From Flavobacteriales bacterium (GTDB lineage Bacteria; Bacteroidota; Bacteroidia; Flavobacteriales; Flavobacteriaceae), in assembly GCA_003331305.1 (NCBI GenBank), contig QOQB01000003.1, positions 111,462 through 175,461 on the forward strand: a stretch of 64,000 nt of DNA, read 5' to 3'. Below the pieces are notes generated by a model. The model was given only the letters and a program-made list of their open reading frames with translations, was not told the origin of the DNA and ran no database searches. This document shows, one piece after another, positions 21,169 to 30,149 of the stretch (position 1 is the first letter of the stretch; every line of letters begins with the position of its first letter). The position numbers and the translations under genes are program-made.

Positions 21169-22996
21169 TCTTATAGTCTAATGCAATTTTCGCCTTTAGC
21201 CAAGTTTCATGAGCGCGTAATTTACAAATGATCCACCCCGTTTTACCATCTAAAAATCCTCTTCTCAAAATATAACTATTTAAAAATTTAAACGTAGGTT
21301 TTATGTACAAGTTGAAAAGTCCAATATTTTTATTTTTTTTAATATAGGTTTGAGCTGCATAGTGTGCATAACGTTCAATTTTTTTGGTGTAGTGCTCCAA
21401 ATTGCTCGTGGTGTGATGGATTATAGTACTTTTTAAACTCCCAAAAGGTTTGGTATGCTCAATTTCTGCGTGTACCATTTTATTTTCATACCTGTGATCT
21501 CGATGAAAAAAACGTACCACCCGATCATTTTGCCAACCGCAAAAGCGTACTTTTTTTCCTAAAAAAAAGTTTGTTCTTCGCACCCAAAAAGCCGTTTGTT
21601 TTGGTCTTGTTCGTAAGATTTCTTTTATCTCAGCAGCTAAATTTTCCGACACCATTTCATCTGCATCAAGGAGAATAATCCACGGATATTTAGCCTGTGG
21701 AATGGCCCAATTCTTTTGATCTGCAGCATAGTTGTATTCACGTTGCAAAACTCTTGCCCCAAAACTTTTACATATCTCTACAGTAGTATCTGTGCTGAAG
21801 GAATCAATCACCAAAATCTCATCTGCCCATAGAATGGAATTCAAGCAGTTTTCAATGTTTTTCTCTTCGTTGAAAGTTGTAATAATTGCTGATATTTTTG
21901 GTGTTTTTTTTGTAGTGATATAAGCTGCTAACTCTTTATGTAAAGTTGTTTTATCAAATGTCTTCAAAACATGTTTTTGCGCAAAAGCTCCCATATCGGT
22001 AATGCGCTCTCGATTTTTATCTAGCGCAGTAATTGCATCACAAAATGTAGCAACATCGTTTTTGGGAACCAAAATGCCGGATTTATTATGCACAATTACT
22101 TCTGGATTTGAACTCAAATCAAAAGCTATTGTAGGCTTTTTACACAATCCAGCTTCAGCTATAACATATCCAAAGCCTTCCCATAGTGATGGTAGTAAGA
22201 AAATGTCACCACTCATATACAGGTCTCTTGGGTTCTCAACAAAACCAACAAGCTCAAAATAAGACTCAAGATGGTATGAACTGATCTTTGCTTTTATCGA
22301 TTCTTCAAGCCTTCCGCTTCCTCCAATAATTATACGAAATGCTACTCCACGAGTACGAAGTTCATCAGCAACATTTATCAAAAAAAGTTGATTTTTCTGT
22401 TCTTCTAATCGGCCAAGATTCGTCAAAATGAGCTCTGATGATTTTCGTTTGAAATAGGGCACAAACTCCTTTTTGACAAAGGCTTGTTTATCAATCCCAT
22501 TGGGGACAACTTTAATGTAATCTTTTGGAAAAAGCGCAGCGTTATTTTGAAGAATACATTCCTGGGTGGCTACAGAATTAACAAGAATATCGTTAATGAT
22601 GTTATTATACAAGAACCTATTCAACCATGAATTGCGTACTGGGATAGCACTACCTCTTCGGTAAATAATACGTTTAACGCCTGCTAGTTTCCCTGCAATA
22701 CCTCCTGACTTTACGTCTTGTGACAAATTTAAAACTAGCGTGTCAACTTGATGCCTTTTAAGCAATTTTGAAAAGTATAGCAGCTTTAAGGGGTTTAAGA
22801 AACTGGTATTACTATTTCGAATTGTTTTGAACGGAATATTATGCGTTTTGGCTTTTTCTAAAAGCACGCTCTTTTGATGACAAAAAATCCAAACGGTATG
22901 TCCTGTTTCATGGAGGTATTTTGCCATTTCAAAATGCCATTTTTCGCCACCTCCCCATGGAATTGCTGTATTGAAAAAACAAATGGTTTTAGTCAT
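21158..22996 (-). CDS. Bifunctional glycosyltransferase, GT4-GT2 fusion
   Basis: About 612 residues with two complete glycosyltransferase domains. The N-terminal ~360 residues are GT4 (GT-B fold): PWGGGEKWHFEMAKYL at the start, then LTNLGRLEEQKNQ, and the donor-site glutamates in WEGFGYVIAEAG. The C-terminal ~250 residues are GT2 (GT-A fold) of the WaaE/LpsE core type: ISAIITTFNEEKNIENCL, then DSFSTDTTVEICKS and the metal motif ILLDADE. No signal peptide. Probably adds two sugars in succession to a lipid-linked or LPS-type glycan at the inner face of the membrane. The ATG at 22996 overlaps the upstream stop (ATGA); a start ten codons earlier adds an unrelated N-terminus. Confidence 0.9.
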   Translation of the reverse strand: MTKTICFFNTAIPWGGGEKWHFEMAKYLHETGHTVWIFCHQKSVLLEKAKTHNIPFKTIRNSNTSFLNPLKLLYFSKLLKRHQVDTLVLNLSQDVKSGGIAGKLAGVKRIIYRRGSAIPVRNSWLNRFLYNNIINDILVNSVATQECILQNNAALFPKDYIKVVPNGIDKQAFVKKEFVPYFKRKSSELILTNLGRLEEQKNQLFLINVADELRTRGVAFRIIIGGSGRLEESIKAKISSYHLESYFELVGFVENPRDLYMSGDIFLLPSLWEGFGYVIAEAGLCKKPTIAFDLSSNPEVIVHNKSGILVPKNDVATFCDAITALDKNRERITDMGAFAQKHVLKTFDKTTLHKELAAYITTKKTPKISAIITTFNEEKNIENCLNSILWADEILVIDSFSTDTTVEICKSFGARVLQREYNYAADQKNWAIPQAKYPWIILLDADEMVSENLAAEIKEILRTRPKQTAFWVRRTNFFLGKKVRFCGWQNDRVVRFFHRDHRYENKMVHAEIEHTKPFGSLKSTIIHHTTSNLEHYTKKIERYAHYAAQTYIKKNKNIGLFNLYIKPTFKFLNSYILRRGFLDGKTGWIICKLRAHETWLKAKIALDYKNEK

Positions 22997-24099
22997 GGCA
23001 ATAGGGATGTATAGATTGCATTCCATTGCTTGACTAAGACTTCATCATTGAACTTCTGGACAAATGCAAGCCCATCCTCAATACGCTTGTTTCGAGATGT
23101 TTCAGATTCATTGAATAGTGTTTCAATGGCATTGCGTAAAGCCTTTATATCTACTGGATCGATATATATGCTGGAAGGGCCTCCTGCCTCAGAAAAACAA
23201 CCACCTTTAGTAGTGATAACAGGGATGCCACTATACAATGCTTCAATGATGGGTATACCAAACCCCTCAAAAAAGGATGGATAGCAAAATACGTTAGCAT
23301 TTTGATAAATTCCGGCCAAGTCTTCAATTCCAATATGATTGATAAACACCACGCGGTCTTGCATGTTGTTTTCGTTGACATAGGTTTTTAATTTTTCTCC
23401 GTACGCTTTAACTTTTCCTACAAATACCACGTTGTGTTTTGTTTCCTTTAATGCTTTTGCAATTGATAACGCATTTTTTCGTTCCTCCAGTGTGCCCACA
23501 TACAACACAAAATTTTCAGGCAGTTGATATTTCTCAGCAATAACTTTGAGTTGCTTTTTATTCAACCTGTCCTTAAAAACAGGATGACAACCTTGGTAAA
23601 TAACATCAATCTTCTCTGCTGAGATACCTGTGAATTGTACGATATCGGATTTTGTTTGCTCGCTAATGGCAACTATTTTGGAAGCTGTTTTTACAGCATC
23701 ATTCAGTTTTCGCTTTTGGATTGCCACGTCTACAGTTTTGTAAAGCGCTGGATAACGATAAAAAATAAGATCATGTACCGTTACCACTGAGGGTATGTCG
23801 AGTCCATTAGCTAATTCTCCACTTAGGCCGTGATATAGGTCAATATTATCCTTTTTTAGTTGACTAGAAATAGGACCTTGGCGCCAAATACTAGGCAGGC
23901 AACGCCAAATTCCTTTGGGTCTTTTTTCGTTTGTATTTGGTAATCCGCTCCAGCGATTTAGTTTTCCCTTTTTTGGATTATAAAGATGGTAATGATTTTT
24001 TGGATAATAGGTTGCCAAAATACGCACCAAATCACGGCTGTAGTTTCCCAAACCACTAGCGTTGTGAAAAATTCGCTTTGCGTCGTATCCAATTCGCAT
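22993..24099 (-). CDS. Glycosyltransferase family 4
   Basis: 368 residues, GT-B fold with the retaining-enzyme GT4 pattern: GYDAKRIFHNASGLGNYSRD at the N-terminus, FVLYVGTLEERKNA for the donor-domain start, and EGFGIPIIEALYSGIPV for the catalytic glutamates. Acceptor and sugar unknown. First gene of a leftward chain (GT4, GT4-GT2, Sua5, nucleotidyltransferase, ctaA, pRiA4b-like) joined by overlaps or two-base gaps. The -7 element TAGTTTTG (24104-24111) ends four bases before its ATG, so the leader is nearly absent. Confidence 0.92.
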   Translation of the reverse strand: MRIGYDAKRIFHNASGLGNYSRDLVRILATYYPKNHYHLYNPKKGKLNRWSGLPNTNEKRPKGIWRCLPSIWRQGPISSQLKKDNIDLYHGLSGELANGLDIPSVVTVHDLIFYRYPALYKTVDVAIQKRKLNDAVKTASKIVAISEQTKSDIVQFTGISAEKIDVIYQGCHPVFKDRLNKKQLKVIAEKYQLPENFVLYVGTLEERKNALSIAKALKETKHNVVFVGKVKAYGEKLKTYVNENNMQDRVVFINHIGIEDLAGIYQNANVFCYPSFFEGFGIPIIEALYSGIPVITTKGGCFSEAGGPSSIYIDPVDIKALRNAIETLFNESETSRNKRIEDGLAFVQKFNDEVLVKQWNAIYTSLLP

Positions 24100-24103
24100 A
24101 TGG

Positions 24104-24111
24104 CAAAACTA
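24104..24111 (-). promoter_or_regulatory. -7 promoter element of the leftward glycosyltransferase operon
   Basis: TAGTTTTG on the minus strand, four bases before the ATG at 24099. It lies back to back with the rightward element at 24143-24150. Confidence 0.55.
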
Positions 24112-24142
24112 CTCTATTTTAGAGTAATGGACTTAAAAATAC

Positions 24143-24150
24143 TACCTTTG
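24143..24150 (+). promoter_or_regulatory. -7 promoter element of the rightward glycosyltransferase
   Basis: TACCTTTG, five bases before the ATG at 24156. Predicts a leaderless message. Divergent from 24104-24111. Confidence 0.55.
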
Positions 24151-24155
24151 GATCA

Positions 24156-25103
24156 ATGAAAATAAGTGGCTTTACCTTTTTGCGTAATACGTCTAAATTG
24201 TATTATCCTATCCTGGAATCTATACAATCGGCGTTGCCTATTGTAGATGAATTTGTTATCGCCCTTGGTAAAGGCGATGACGATGATGACTCAGAAGCTA
24301 AAATTCGTAGTTTACAATCTGGTAAAATCAAAATTATCTACACCGAGTGGGATACTGAGAAATACCCTCAAGGTATGGAGCATGCCCATCAAACGGACAT
24401 TGCTAAAGAAGCGTGTTCTGGAGACTGGTTGCTGTATTTACAAGGCGATGAGTTAATTCATGAACAAGATTATAACGAAATCAAAACGAAATGCAAGCAG
24501 TACTTAAATAATTCAAACGTAGATGGTTTTTTATTTAATTACTTTCATTTTTATGGCGATTACGACCATTATTTTCGTGACCATTGCTGGTATCCGTATG
24601 AGATAAGAATTGTACGCAATGAGCCTGAAATACACTCATTTGAATCGGCTCAATCTTTTCGTAGAATCCCAAATTTTGACGGTATTAGCTATCGTTCAAA
24701 AGAAGGGACATCAAAACTTAATGTTATAAAACTAAATGCAAGCATATATCATTACGGTTGGGTGCGTCCGCCTAAATTGATGCGTAAAAAGCGTTTGTAT
24801 TTTTCGAATACGCACAGAGGGAAAACGGCCACCAAAACAGAATACAAAAAATACGCTGCTGAATATGATTATGGACGCATGGACTATTGTCTAGTATTTA
24901 AGCAATCGCACCCAAAGTTTATGAAGCAAAAAATAACTGAACTTGATTGGCAAAAAAGCTTGCGTTTCTCAGGACCAAATGTAATTGGCAGGCCGGAGGC
25001 AAAACACGAGCGTTTAAAATATAGACTCATTGTTTGGATAGAGCGTACGTTTTTTGGCGGCAAGGTATTGGGAGGGCATAAAAATTACAATGCCGTTAAG
25101 TAG
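24156..25103 (+). CDS. Glycosyltransferase, GT2-like
   Basis: 315 residues with a GT-A-like N-terminal half. It starts ISGFTFLRN..., has DEFVIALGKGDDDDD in place of the usual DxSSxD loop, and the metal/nucleotide motif appears as LLYLQGDELIHEQD. The C-terminal half is rich in aromatic and basic residues and has no membrane helix. Sits between two leftward glycosyltransferase groups but is transcribed alone. Donor and acceptor unknown. The following 92 bases to the next gene hold nothing I recognise. Confidence 0.8.
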   Translation: MKISGFTFLRNTSKLYYPILESIQSALPIVDEFVIALGKGDDDDDSEAKIRSLQSGKIKIIYTEWDTEKYPQGMEHAHQTDIAKEACSGDWLLYLQGDELIHEQDYNEIKTKCKQYLNNSNVDGFLFNYFHFYGDYDHYFRDHCWYPYEIRIVRNEPEIHSFESAQSFRRIPNFDGISYRSKEGTSKLNVIKLNASIYHYGWVRPPKLMRKKRLYFSNTHRGKTATKTEYKKYAAEYDYGRMDYCLVFKQSHPKFMKQKITELDWQKSLRFSGPNVIGRPEAKHERLKYRLIVWIERTFFGGKVLGGHKNYNAVK

Positions 25104-25195
25104 TGCTTTTCGCCTTAAGTAAAAAAGCCCGCCAAAACATAAAACTCAAAAAGTGCCCGAGGTATTATTGTTTAAATTCACTAAGGTTTCCCTTT

Positions 25196-26305
25196 TCAAT
25201 TAGGTTGGATTAAATCAGCATATACTTTGCCAGTTTGATTGATTGTTTTTTCCCAGCTGAACATTTGGGCATAAGCAAAAGCGGCATCTAGTTTTTGTGT
25301 GTCATAATCCAGAAGTGCATCAATGCCAGTTGCGATAGCATTAATGTCAAAGGGGTGCGCAATGTGCGCATGGCCACCTGCAACTTCTGCAGATGCTCCC
25401 AGACTTCCAATTAAAACGGGTAGCTTGTGATTCATGGCTTCGAGAACAGTTATTCCAAACCCTTCGTATAGCGTAGGAAAAACAAACCCACTGGCATTAA
25501 AATATAATGATTGAAGTTCTTCATCTGATACATATCCCATAATTTTAACTTTATTCCCAAGGTCATTTTCATTAAAAAAAGTATGAAACTGGTCTGATCC
25601 CAAGCCGTTTTTGCCTGCGAATACCAGCGTATGTGTTTTTGATGCTTTGGAAGCTAAAAAGCCCTTTAAAATATTTAAAGAATTCTTTCTTGTGCTAATA
25701 CCACCAACACTCAGCAGAAAAGGTTTTCTGTCTTTATTTTTTAATTGTTTTATGGACTTCGGATTAAAAATAGGTGCTAAATGCACAACGTGTATCTTTT
25801 CTTGCGGATAGTCGAAGTGTTTTAGAAAATCGTCTTTTGTTTTTTGACTGACTGAAATAATAGCATCTGCATATTGTGAAATTTGTGATAATAAATGAAT
25901 TCGCTTATCGACAAAATATGGAGTTGCTATCTCAATACCTTTTAATTCATCCACCATAAAAGCAAGATCATGTATGGTCGCCACTTTTTTTACGCCCCTT
26001 GTGTTTATAAATGGAGCATGTGTAAAGTGCACTATTTGTACTTTGCTGAAATTTCCAAAAGGGTTGCCTTTCAAATACCAGCTTTTTGATATATTTTGGG
26101 TAAAAGGAGCTAGATATCGTTTTTTAAAGCAACGTTTAAACGGAAGAAAAAGATTAGGACTAAATGACTCACTTTCGTTAAAGCCCTCAACTAATTTTTT
26201 AATGTAAAAAGGAATTCCAGTATACCCTTTTGAAAATAAAGTTGACCCCTCAAAACCAACTTTGATATTTAGGTCTGGTGTAAATATATTGTTGTCTGAA
26301 TGCAT
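25196..26305 (-). CDS. Glycosyltransferase family 4
   Basis: About 369 residues from the ATG at 26305. GT4 marks: FEGSTLFSKGYTGIPFYIKK near the N-terminus, VATIHDLAFM, FLLSVGGISTRKNSLN, and the catalytic block YEGFGITVLEAMNHKLPV. A longer reading from a TTG at 26377 is rejected because that TTG is part of a promoter element and the added residues form an odd hydrophobic stretch. The leader is then about 65 bases. Likely part of surface-polysaccharide assembly. Confidence 0.88.
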   Translation of the reverse strand: MHSDNNIFTPDLNIKVGFEGSTLFSKGYTGIPFYIKKLVEGFNESESFSPNLFLPFKRCFKKRYLAPFTQNISKSWYLKGNPFGNFSKVQIVHFTHAPFINTRGVKKVATIHDLAFMVDELKGIEIATPYFVDKRIHLLSQISQYADAIISVSQKTKDDFLKHFDYPQEKIHVVHLAPIFNPKSIKQLKNKDRKPFLLSVGGISTRKNSLNILKGFLASKASKTHTLVFAGKNGLGSDQFHTFFNENDLGNKVKIMGYVSDEELQSLYFNASGFVFPTLYEGFGITVLEAMNHKLPVLIGSLGASAEVAGGHAHIAHPFDINAIATGIDALLDYDTQKLDAAFAYAQMFSWEKTINQTGKVYADLIQPN

Positions 26306-26374
26306 TGATAAGTGAAGTATTACTAAAATATGAGTTGTATAAACACATAAAAGTACTACATAGGTTAGCTTCTT

Positions 26375-26382
26375 CAAATATA
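26375..26382 (-). promoter_or_regulatory. -7 promoter element upstream of a GT4 gene
   Basis: TATATTTG on the minus strand fits TAnnTTTG. Its TTG would otherwise be called as a start codon. The first plausible ATG is at 26305. Confidence 0.45.
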
Positions 26383-26470
26383 GGCTAATCGATAGAAATG
26401 TAAGCTGATTTCTTGCTAAATGGATATAGAAAAAGTTGAACCTACAATCAAAAAGAAATTATAATTAATA

Positions 26471-27463
26471 TTAACTCAACCAGTCCAAAAATTTAGATTT
26501 TTTTTCTGCAATTTTTTGAGGAATATTCGAATTTAAAGAATCCCCTTGAATCACTTTTTCATAAAACTCAAGATAGGCATTCGTCATACACTCTGCACTA
26601 AAATGACTAGCGGCGTAATCGTGACAAATTTTCGGATTATAGTCTTGATAATGCTTCATAGCTTCACTGAGATTTGTACTCGAATTACTGAGAAAGCCAA
26701 AGTTTTCGTTCACAAGCTCAGGCAAAGACCCGTAAGGCGTGCCAAAAACAGGGGTGCCAAAATACAGACTTTCAATGATGGCCAATCCAAAGGGCTCATG
26801 CCAGCGCACAGGGAACACCAAACCTTTAGAATGTTGCAATTGCGTCAGCTTGTCTTTTCCTCCAACCATTCCAAAAAACTTTGCTCTTGGCTGCCAAGTA
26901 AATCGAAATCCCATATTGATGTTTAAGCGGTTACCACCCAGCACATGAAGTTTTTCACCTTTTAGCTTAAGTGTAGTGTCAATTGCTCCTTTTACATTTT
27001 TCACTCGCCATGCAGCTTTTCCTAAAAAGTGAAAATACAAACGTTTGTTTTCCAGCTGCGGATTTCCGTAGTCGTTCCAGTCCAAGCCGTTGTAAACAAA
27101 TGCTTCTGCACGGTGTCTTTTTGCATGATTTTTTGACACAAAAACAGTGTTTTTATCCAAGGGAGTATCAACACTGCTGTTCCCGTGTTGTGTAATTATG
27201 TAGGGCACGCGAAGCTTTCCAATATTTTTAGGCAGGTAGTGAAAATGAACGATATCAAAGTCATCTGTTATTTGGTCAATTAAATCTACTTCAGGGTTTC
27301 GTTCTATGATTGTCGCAAATTCACAACCTAAACTTTTATCGACCAGAAAATTTACATCATGCCCTAGTTTGGCAAGCGTTTTTCCTAAATACCATACTAC
27401 ACGCTCTGTCCCTCCGTAGGAATAAACAGGCAACGTCCCGTTATTTACAAGGAGAATTTTCAT
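26471..27463 (-). CDS. Glycosyltransferase family 4
   Basis: 330 residues. Starts MKILLVNNGTLPVYSYGGTE, the GGTE acceptor-side loop typical of GT4. The donor domain begins at FHFLGKAAWRVKNVKG and the catalytic glutamates are in HEPFGLAIIESLYFGTPV. Eight bases after the dapD stop, so it is probably read from the dapD promoter. The 165 bases between it and the next gene on the left are AT-rich and, apart from a promoter element, hold nothing recognised. Confidence 0.88.
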   Translation of the reverse strand: MKILLVNNGTLPVYSYGGTERVVWYLGKTLAKLGHDVNFLVDKSLGCEFATIIERNPEVDLIDQITDDFDIVHFHYLPKNIGKLRVPYIITQHGNSSVDTPLDKNTVFVSKNHAKRHRAEAFVYNGLDWNDYGNPQLENKRLYFHFLGKAAWRVKNVKGAIDTTLKLKGEKLHVLGGNRLNINMGFRFTWQPRAKFFGMVGGKDKLTQLQHSKGLVFPVRWHEPFGLAIIESLYFGTPVFGTPYGSLPELVNENFGFLSNSSTNLSEAMKHYQDYNPKICHDYAASHFSAECMTNAYLEFYEKVIQGDSLNSNIPQKIAEKKSKFLDWLS

Positions 27464-27471
27464 GAGCGAAT

Positions 27472-28281
27472 TTACACGGCAACGTTGTGTTCTCTAAGTG
27501 CGTCGTTTAGTGATGTTTTTTTGTTGGTACTCTCTTTACGTTTACCAATAATCAGGGCGCACGGCACTTGATAATCGCCTGCGGCAAAGGTTTTGGTATA
27601 ACTACCCGGAATGACTACCGAGCGAGCCGGAACCACTCCTTTTCGTTCTACTGGCTTATCTCCAGTAACATCAATAATTTTAGTAGAGCCTGTAAGCACC
27701 ACATTTGCCCCAAGGACTGCTTCTGTTTCTACACGAACGCCTTCAACTACTATACAGCGAGATCCAATAAATGCATTGTCCTCAATGATTACAGGCGCAG
27801 CTTGCAAAGGCTCTAATACCCCGCCAATGCCTACGCCACCGCTAAGGTGAACGTTTTTACCAATTTGCGCACAGCTACCTACGGTCGCCCATGTATCAAC
27901 CATAGTGCCTTCATCGACATAAGCGCCAATATTCACATAAGAAGGCATTAAAATCGTGCCTGCTGATATATACGCACCTTTACGTGCCACCGCATGTGGC
28001 ACAACTCGTATTCCTTTTTCCTTGTACCCTGTTTTGAGCGGAATTTTATCGTGAAACTCTAACGGTCCAACTTCAATCGTTTCCATCTGTTGAATAGGAA
28101 AATACAGCACTACCGCTTTTTTTACCCATTCGTTTACTTCCCAACCGCTGGCAGTTGGCATAGCAACTCGTAAGGTTCCTTGATCTAGCTGATCAATAAT
28201 AGAACGAATGGCGTTTTTTGTTTCTTCTTCTTGCAATAGTGCTCGGTTATCCCAAGCTGCCTCAATTAATGCTCTGCTCAT
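27472..28281 (-). CDS. dapD: Tetrahydrodipicolinate N-succinyltransferase
   Basis: Succinylates tetrahydrodipicolinate in the succinylase branch of diaminopimelate/lysine synthesis, feeding peptidoglycan and lysA. 269 residues with a left-handed beta-helix hexapeptide region: MPSYVNIGAYVDEGTMVDTW, GSCAQIGKNVHLSGG and VEGVRVETEAVLGANVVL. The N-terminal helical domain contains GTLRVAMPTASGW. First of a two-gene unit with the GT4 gene at 26471. Promoter element at 28294-28301. Confidence 0.97.
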   Translation of the reverse strand: MSRALIEAAWDNRALLQEEETKNAIRSIIDQLDQGTLRVAMPTASGWEVNEWVKKAVVLYFPIQQMETIEVGPLEFHDKIPLKTGYKEKGIRVVPHAVARKGAYISAGTILMPSYVNIGAYVDEGTMVDTWATVGSCAQIGKNVHLSGGVGIGGVLEPLQAAPVIIEDNAFIGSRCIVVEGVRVETEAVLGANVVLTGSTKIIDVTGDKPVERKGVVPARSVVIPGSYTKTFAAGDYQVPCALIIGKRKESTNKKTSLNDALREHNVAV

Positions 28282-28293
28282 CTACTTTTTTTT

Positions 28294-28301
28294 CAAAGAT
28301 A
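28294..28301 (-). promoter_or_regulatory. -7 promoter element of dapD
   Basis: TATCTTTG on the minus strand, 12 bases before the dapD ATG. It shares the intergenic space with the rightward ruvX promoter. Confidence 0.5.
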
Positions 28302-28348
28302 CAGTCTTGAGAGCAAACCCGTTTATGGATTCACAAAAATTCATTGAC

Positions 28349-28356
28349 TACCTTTG
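28349..28356 (+). promoter_or_regulatory. -7 promoter element of ruvX-def-mazG
   Basis: TACCTTTG, four bases before the ruvX ATG at 28361; predicts a leaderless operon transcript. Confidence 0.55.
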
Positions 28357-28360
28357 TGGC

Positions 28361-28780
28361 ATGGCGCGTATTATGGCAATTGATTATGGAACAAAACGCT
28401 GCGGGGTTGCAGTTACTGACCCGCTGCAGACTTGTGCTTTTGGATTGGATACGTTTGCGCCAGAGAAACTGATATCCTTTATAAAATCCTACACAACACT
28501 CGAAAAAGTATCGACTTTAGTAGTGGGCGAGCCCAAACAGCGCGACAATTCACCCTCCGAAATAGAATCTAAAATTGCTGTGTTTTTAACCAAATTAAAA
28601 CGTGAATTTCCCACTCTTGATATCGTTCGTTATGACGAAAGATTTACCTCCAAGATGGCGCAACAAGTACTTATACAGACAGGTGCACCAAAAAAAGTGC
28701 GCCAAAAAAAAGAGGTTATTGATAAATTAAGTGCAACGCTTATCTTGCAGGGATATTTAGACCAATACCAACGCATATGA
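28361..28780 (+). CDS. ruvX: Holliday junction resolvase-like protein RuvX/YqgF
   Basis: 139 residues with an RNase H-like fold; the family acts in pre-16S rRNA 5' processing and is also described as a putative Holliday junction resolvase. Metal-site motifs: MAIDYGTKRCGVAVTDP at the N-terminus, LVVGEPK in the middle and RYDERFTSKMA near the C-terminus. The ATG at 28361 is chosen because it lies just after the promoter element and gives the family N-terminus. Overlaps def by four bases (ATGA). Confidence 0.93.
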   Translation: MARIMAIDYGTKRCGVAVTDPLQTCAFGLDTFAPEKLISFIKSYTTLEKVSTLVVGEPKQRDNSPSEIESKIAVFLTKLKREFPTLDIVRYDERFTSKMAQQVLIQTGAPKKVRQKKEVIDKLSATLILQGYLDQYQRI

Positions 28781-29367
28781 TACTACCCATTGTTGCTTAC
28801 GGCGATCCGGTGCTGAAAAAGAAGGCTGCACCTATCGAAAAAAACCATCCAAATCTTAAAAAACTGATTAGCGACATGTGGGAAACCATGTATGCAGCAC
28901 AAGGAGTTGGTTTGGCAGCGCCTCAAATTGGCGAATCTATTCGTTTGTTTATTGTTGATGGTAGTCCGTTTGCTAATGATAAATCTATAGATAATATCGA
29001 GCAACGCGAATTACGAATTTTTAAAAAGGTATTTATCAACCCAGAAATCTTATCCTTCAGCGGACCTCAAGAAGCTTTTAATGAAGGTTGTTTAAGTATT
29101 CCAGATATTAGAGAGGATGTAACTCGACTGACTACAATAAAAATTTCGTATTACGATGAAAATTTTAAGCCTGTAACAGCCGAGTTTAGTGGTATTTCTT
29201 CTAGAATTATTCAGCATGAATTCGATCATATTGAGGGTATATTGTTTACTGATAAATTGGGGCCATTGAAAAAGAAGTTACTCAAAACGAAACTAACCCA
29301 AATTTCGAAAGGGAAAATCAATTGCGATTACCCCATGCGTTTTCCAAATAAAAACAACATTCGTTGA
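28777..29367 (+). CDS. def: Peptide deformylase
   Basis: Removes the N-formyl group from new proteins. 196 residues with the three metal-site motifs in order: GVGLAAPQIG, EGCLSIP and QHEFDHIEG. A short insertion after FIVDGSPF is typical of Bacteroidota forms. Coupled to ruvX by ATGA and to mazG by a one-base overlap. Confidence 0.97.
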   Translation: MILPIVAYGDPVLKKKAAPIEKNHPNLKKLISDMWETMYAAQGVGLAAPQIGESIRLFIVDGSPFANDKSIDNIEQRELRIFKKVFINPEILSFSGPQEAFNEGCLSIPDIREDVTRLTTIKISYYDENFKPVTAEFSGISSRIIQHEFDHIEGILFTDKLGPLKKKLLKTKLTQISKGKINCDYPMRFPNKNNIR

Positions 29368-30149
29368 TGAATAAAATGCGCACAAAACAACTTAAGGCAT
29401 TAGATCGACTACTAACGATTATGGACGAACTACGGGAAGGCTGTCCGTGGGACAAAAAACAAACGTTTCAGTCGCTAAGACACTTGACCATTGAGGAAAC
29501 ATACGAGCTTAGTGAAGCTCTTTTGGAAGAAGACTTAGATGGCATCAAAAAGGAGTTAGGTGATGTGCTTCTGCACATTATTTTTTATGCCAAAATCGGT
29601 AGTGAAAAAAATGCTTTTGATATTGGCGATGTAGCTCATTCGATAACTGAAAAACTCATTCAGCGCCACCCGCATATCTATGGTGATGTAACTGTGAAAG
29701 ATGAAGAGGATGTTAAAAGAAACTGGGAACAACTAAAACTTAAGGAGGGGAATAAAAGTGTACTTTCGGGAGTGCCTAAAAGTTTACCTAGTTTGGTTAT
29801 GGCTAGTCGTATGCAAGATAAAGCCGCAGGTATTGGTTTTGATTGGGATTCTATTGCTGGAGTAAAAGAAAAAATCAAGGAAGAACTTCAAGAGTTGGAA
29901 TATGAAGTCACGCTTGATAACAAAGAAAAGATAGAGGCTGAGCTAGGTGATGTGTTTTTTTCCCTTGTTAATTATGCGCGTTTTCTTGGGGTTAACCCAG
30001 ATGACGCATTGTCTTCTTCCAACAACCGATTTAGAACCCGATTTATGACTATGGAATCGGTGGCAGCTTCACAGCAAATGTCTTTGAATGATCTAACACC
30101 AGATCAATGGGAATTACTTTGGCAGACGGCTAAAAAAAGTGTGGGTTAA
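29367..30149 (+). CDS. mazG: Nucleoside triphosphate pyrophosphohydrolase MazG
   Basis: Hydrolyses NTPs to NMPs; linked to stringent response and nucleotide-pool cleaning. 260 residues with two MazG domains: the first has CPWDKKQTFQSLRHLTIEE and EELGD-type KKELGDVLLHIIF, the second EAELGDVFFSLVNYARF. The ATG at 29367 overlaps the def stop by one base; an adjacent TTG is less likely. The stop (TTAA) is shared over four bases with the convergent DUF349 gene. Confidence 0.95.
   Translation: MNKMRTKQLKALDRLLTIMDELREGCPWDKKQTFQSLRHLTIEETYELSEALLEEDLDGIKKELGDVLLHIIFYAKIGSEKNAFDIGDVAHSITEKLIQRHPHIYGDVTVKDEEDVKRNWEQLKLKEGNKSVLSGVPKSLPSLVMASRMQDKAAGIGFDWDSIAGVKEKIKEELQELEYEVTLDNKEKIEAELGDVFFSLVNYARFLGVNPDDALSSSNNRFRTRFMTMESVAASQQMSLNDLTPDQWELLWQTAKKSVG

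Noticed and set aside
26306..26377. 24-codon N-terminal extension of a GT4 protein
   Set aside because: Begins on a TTG that is part of TATATTTG and adds a hydrophobic stretch not expected in a cytosolic GT4.
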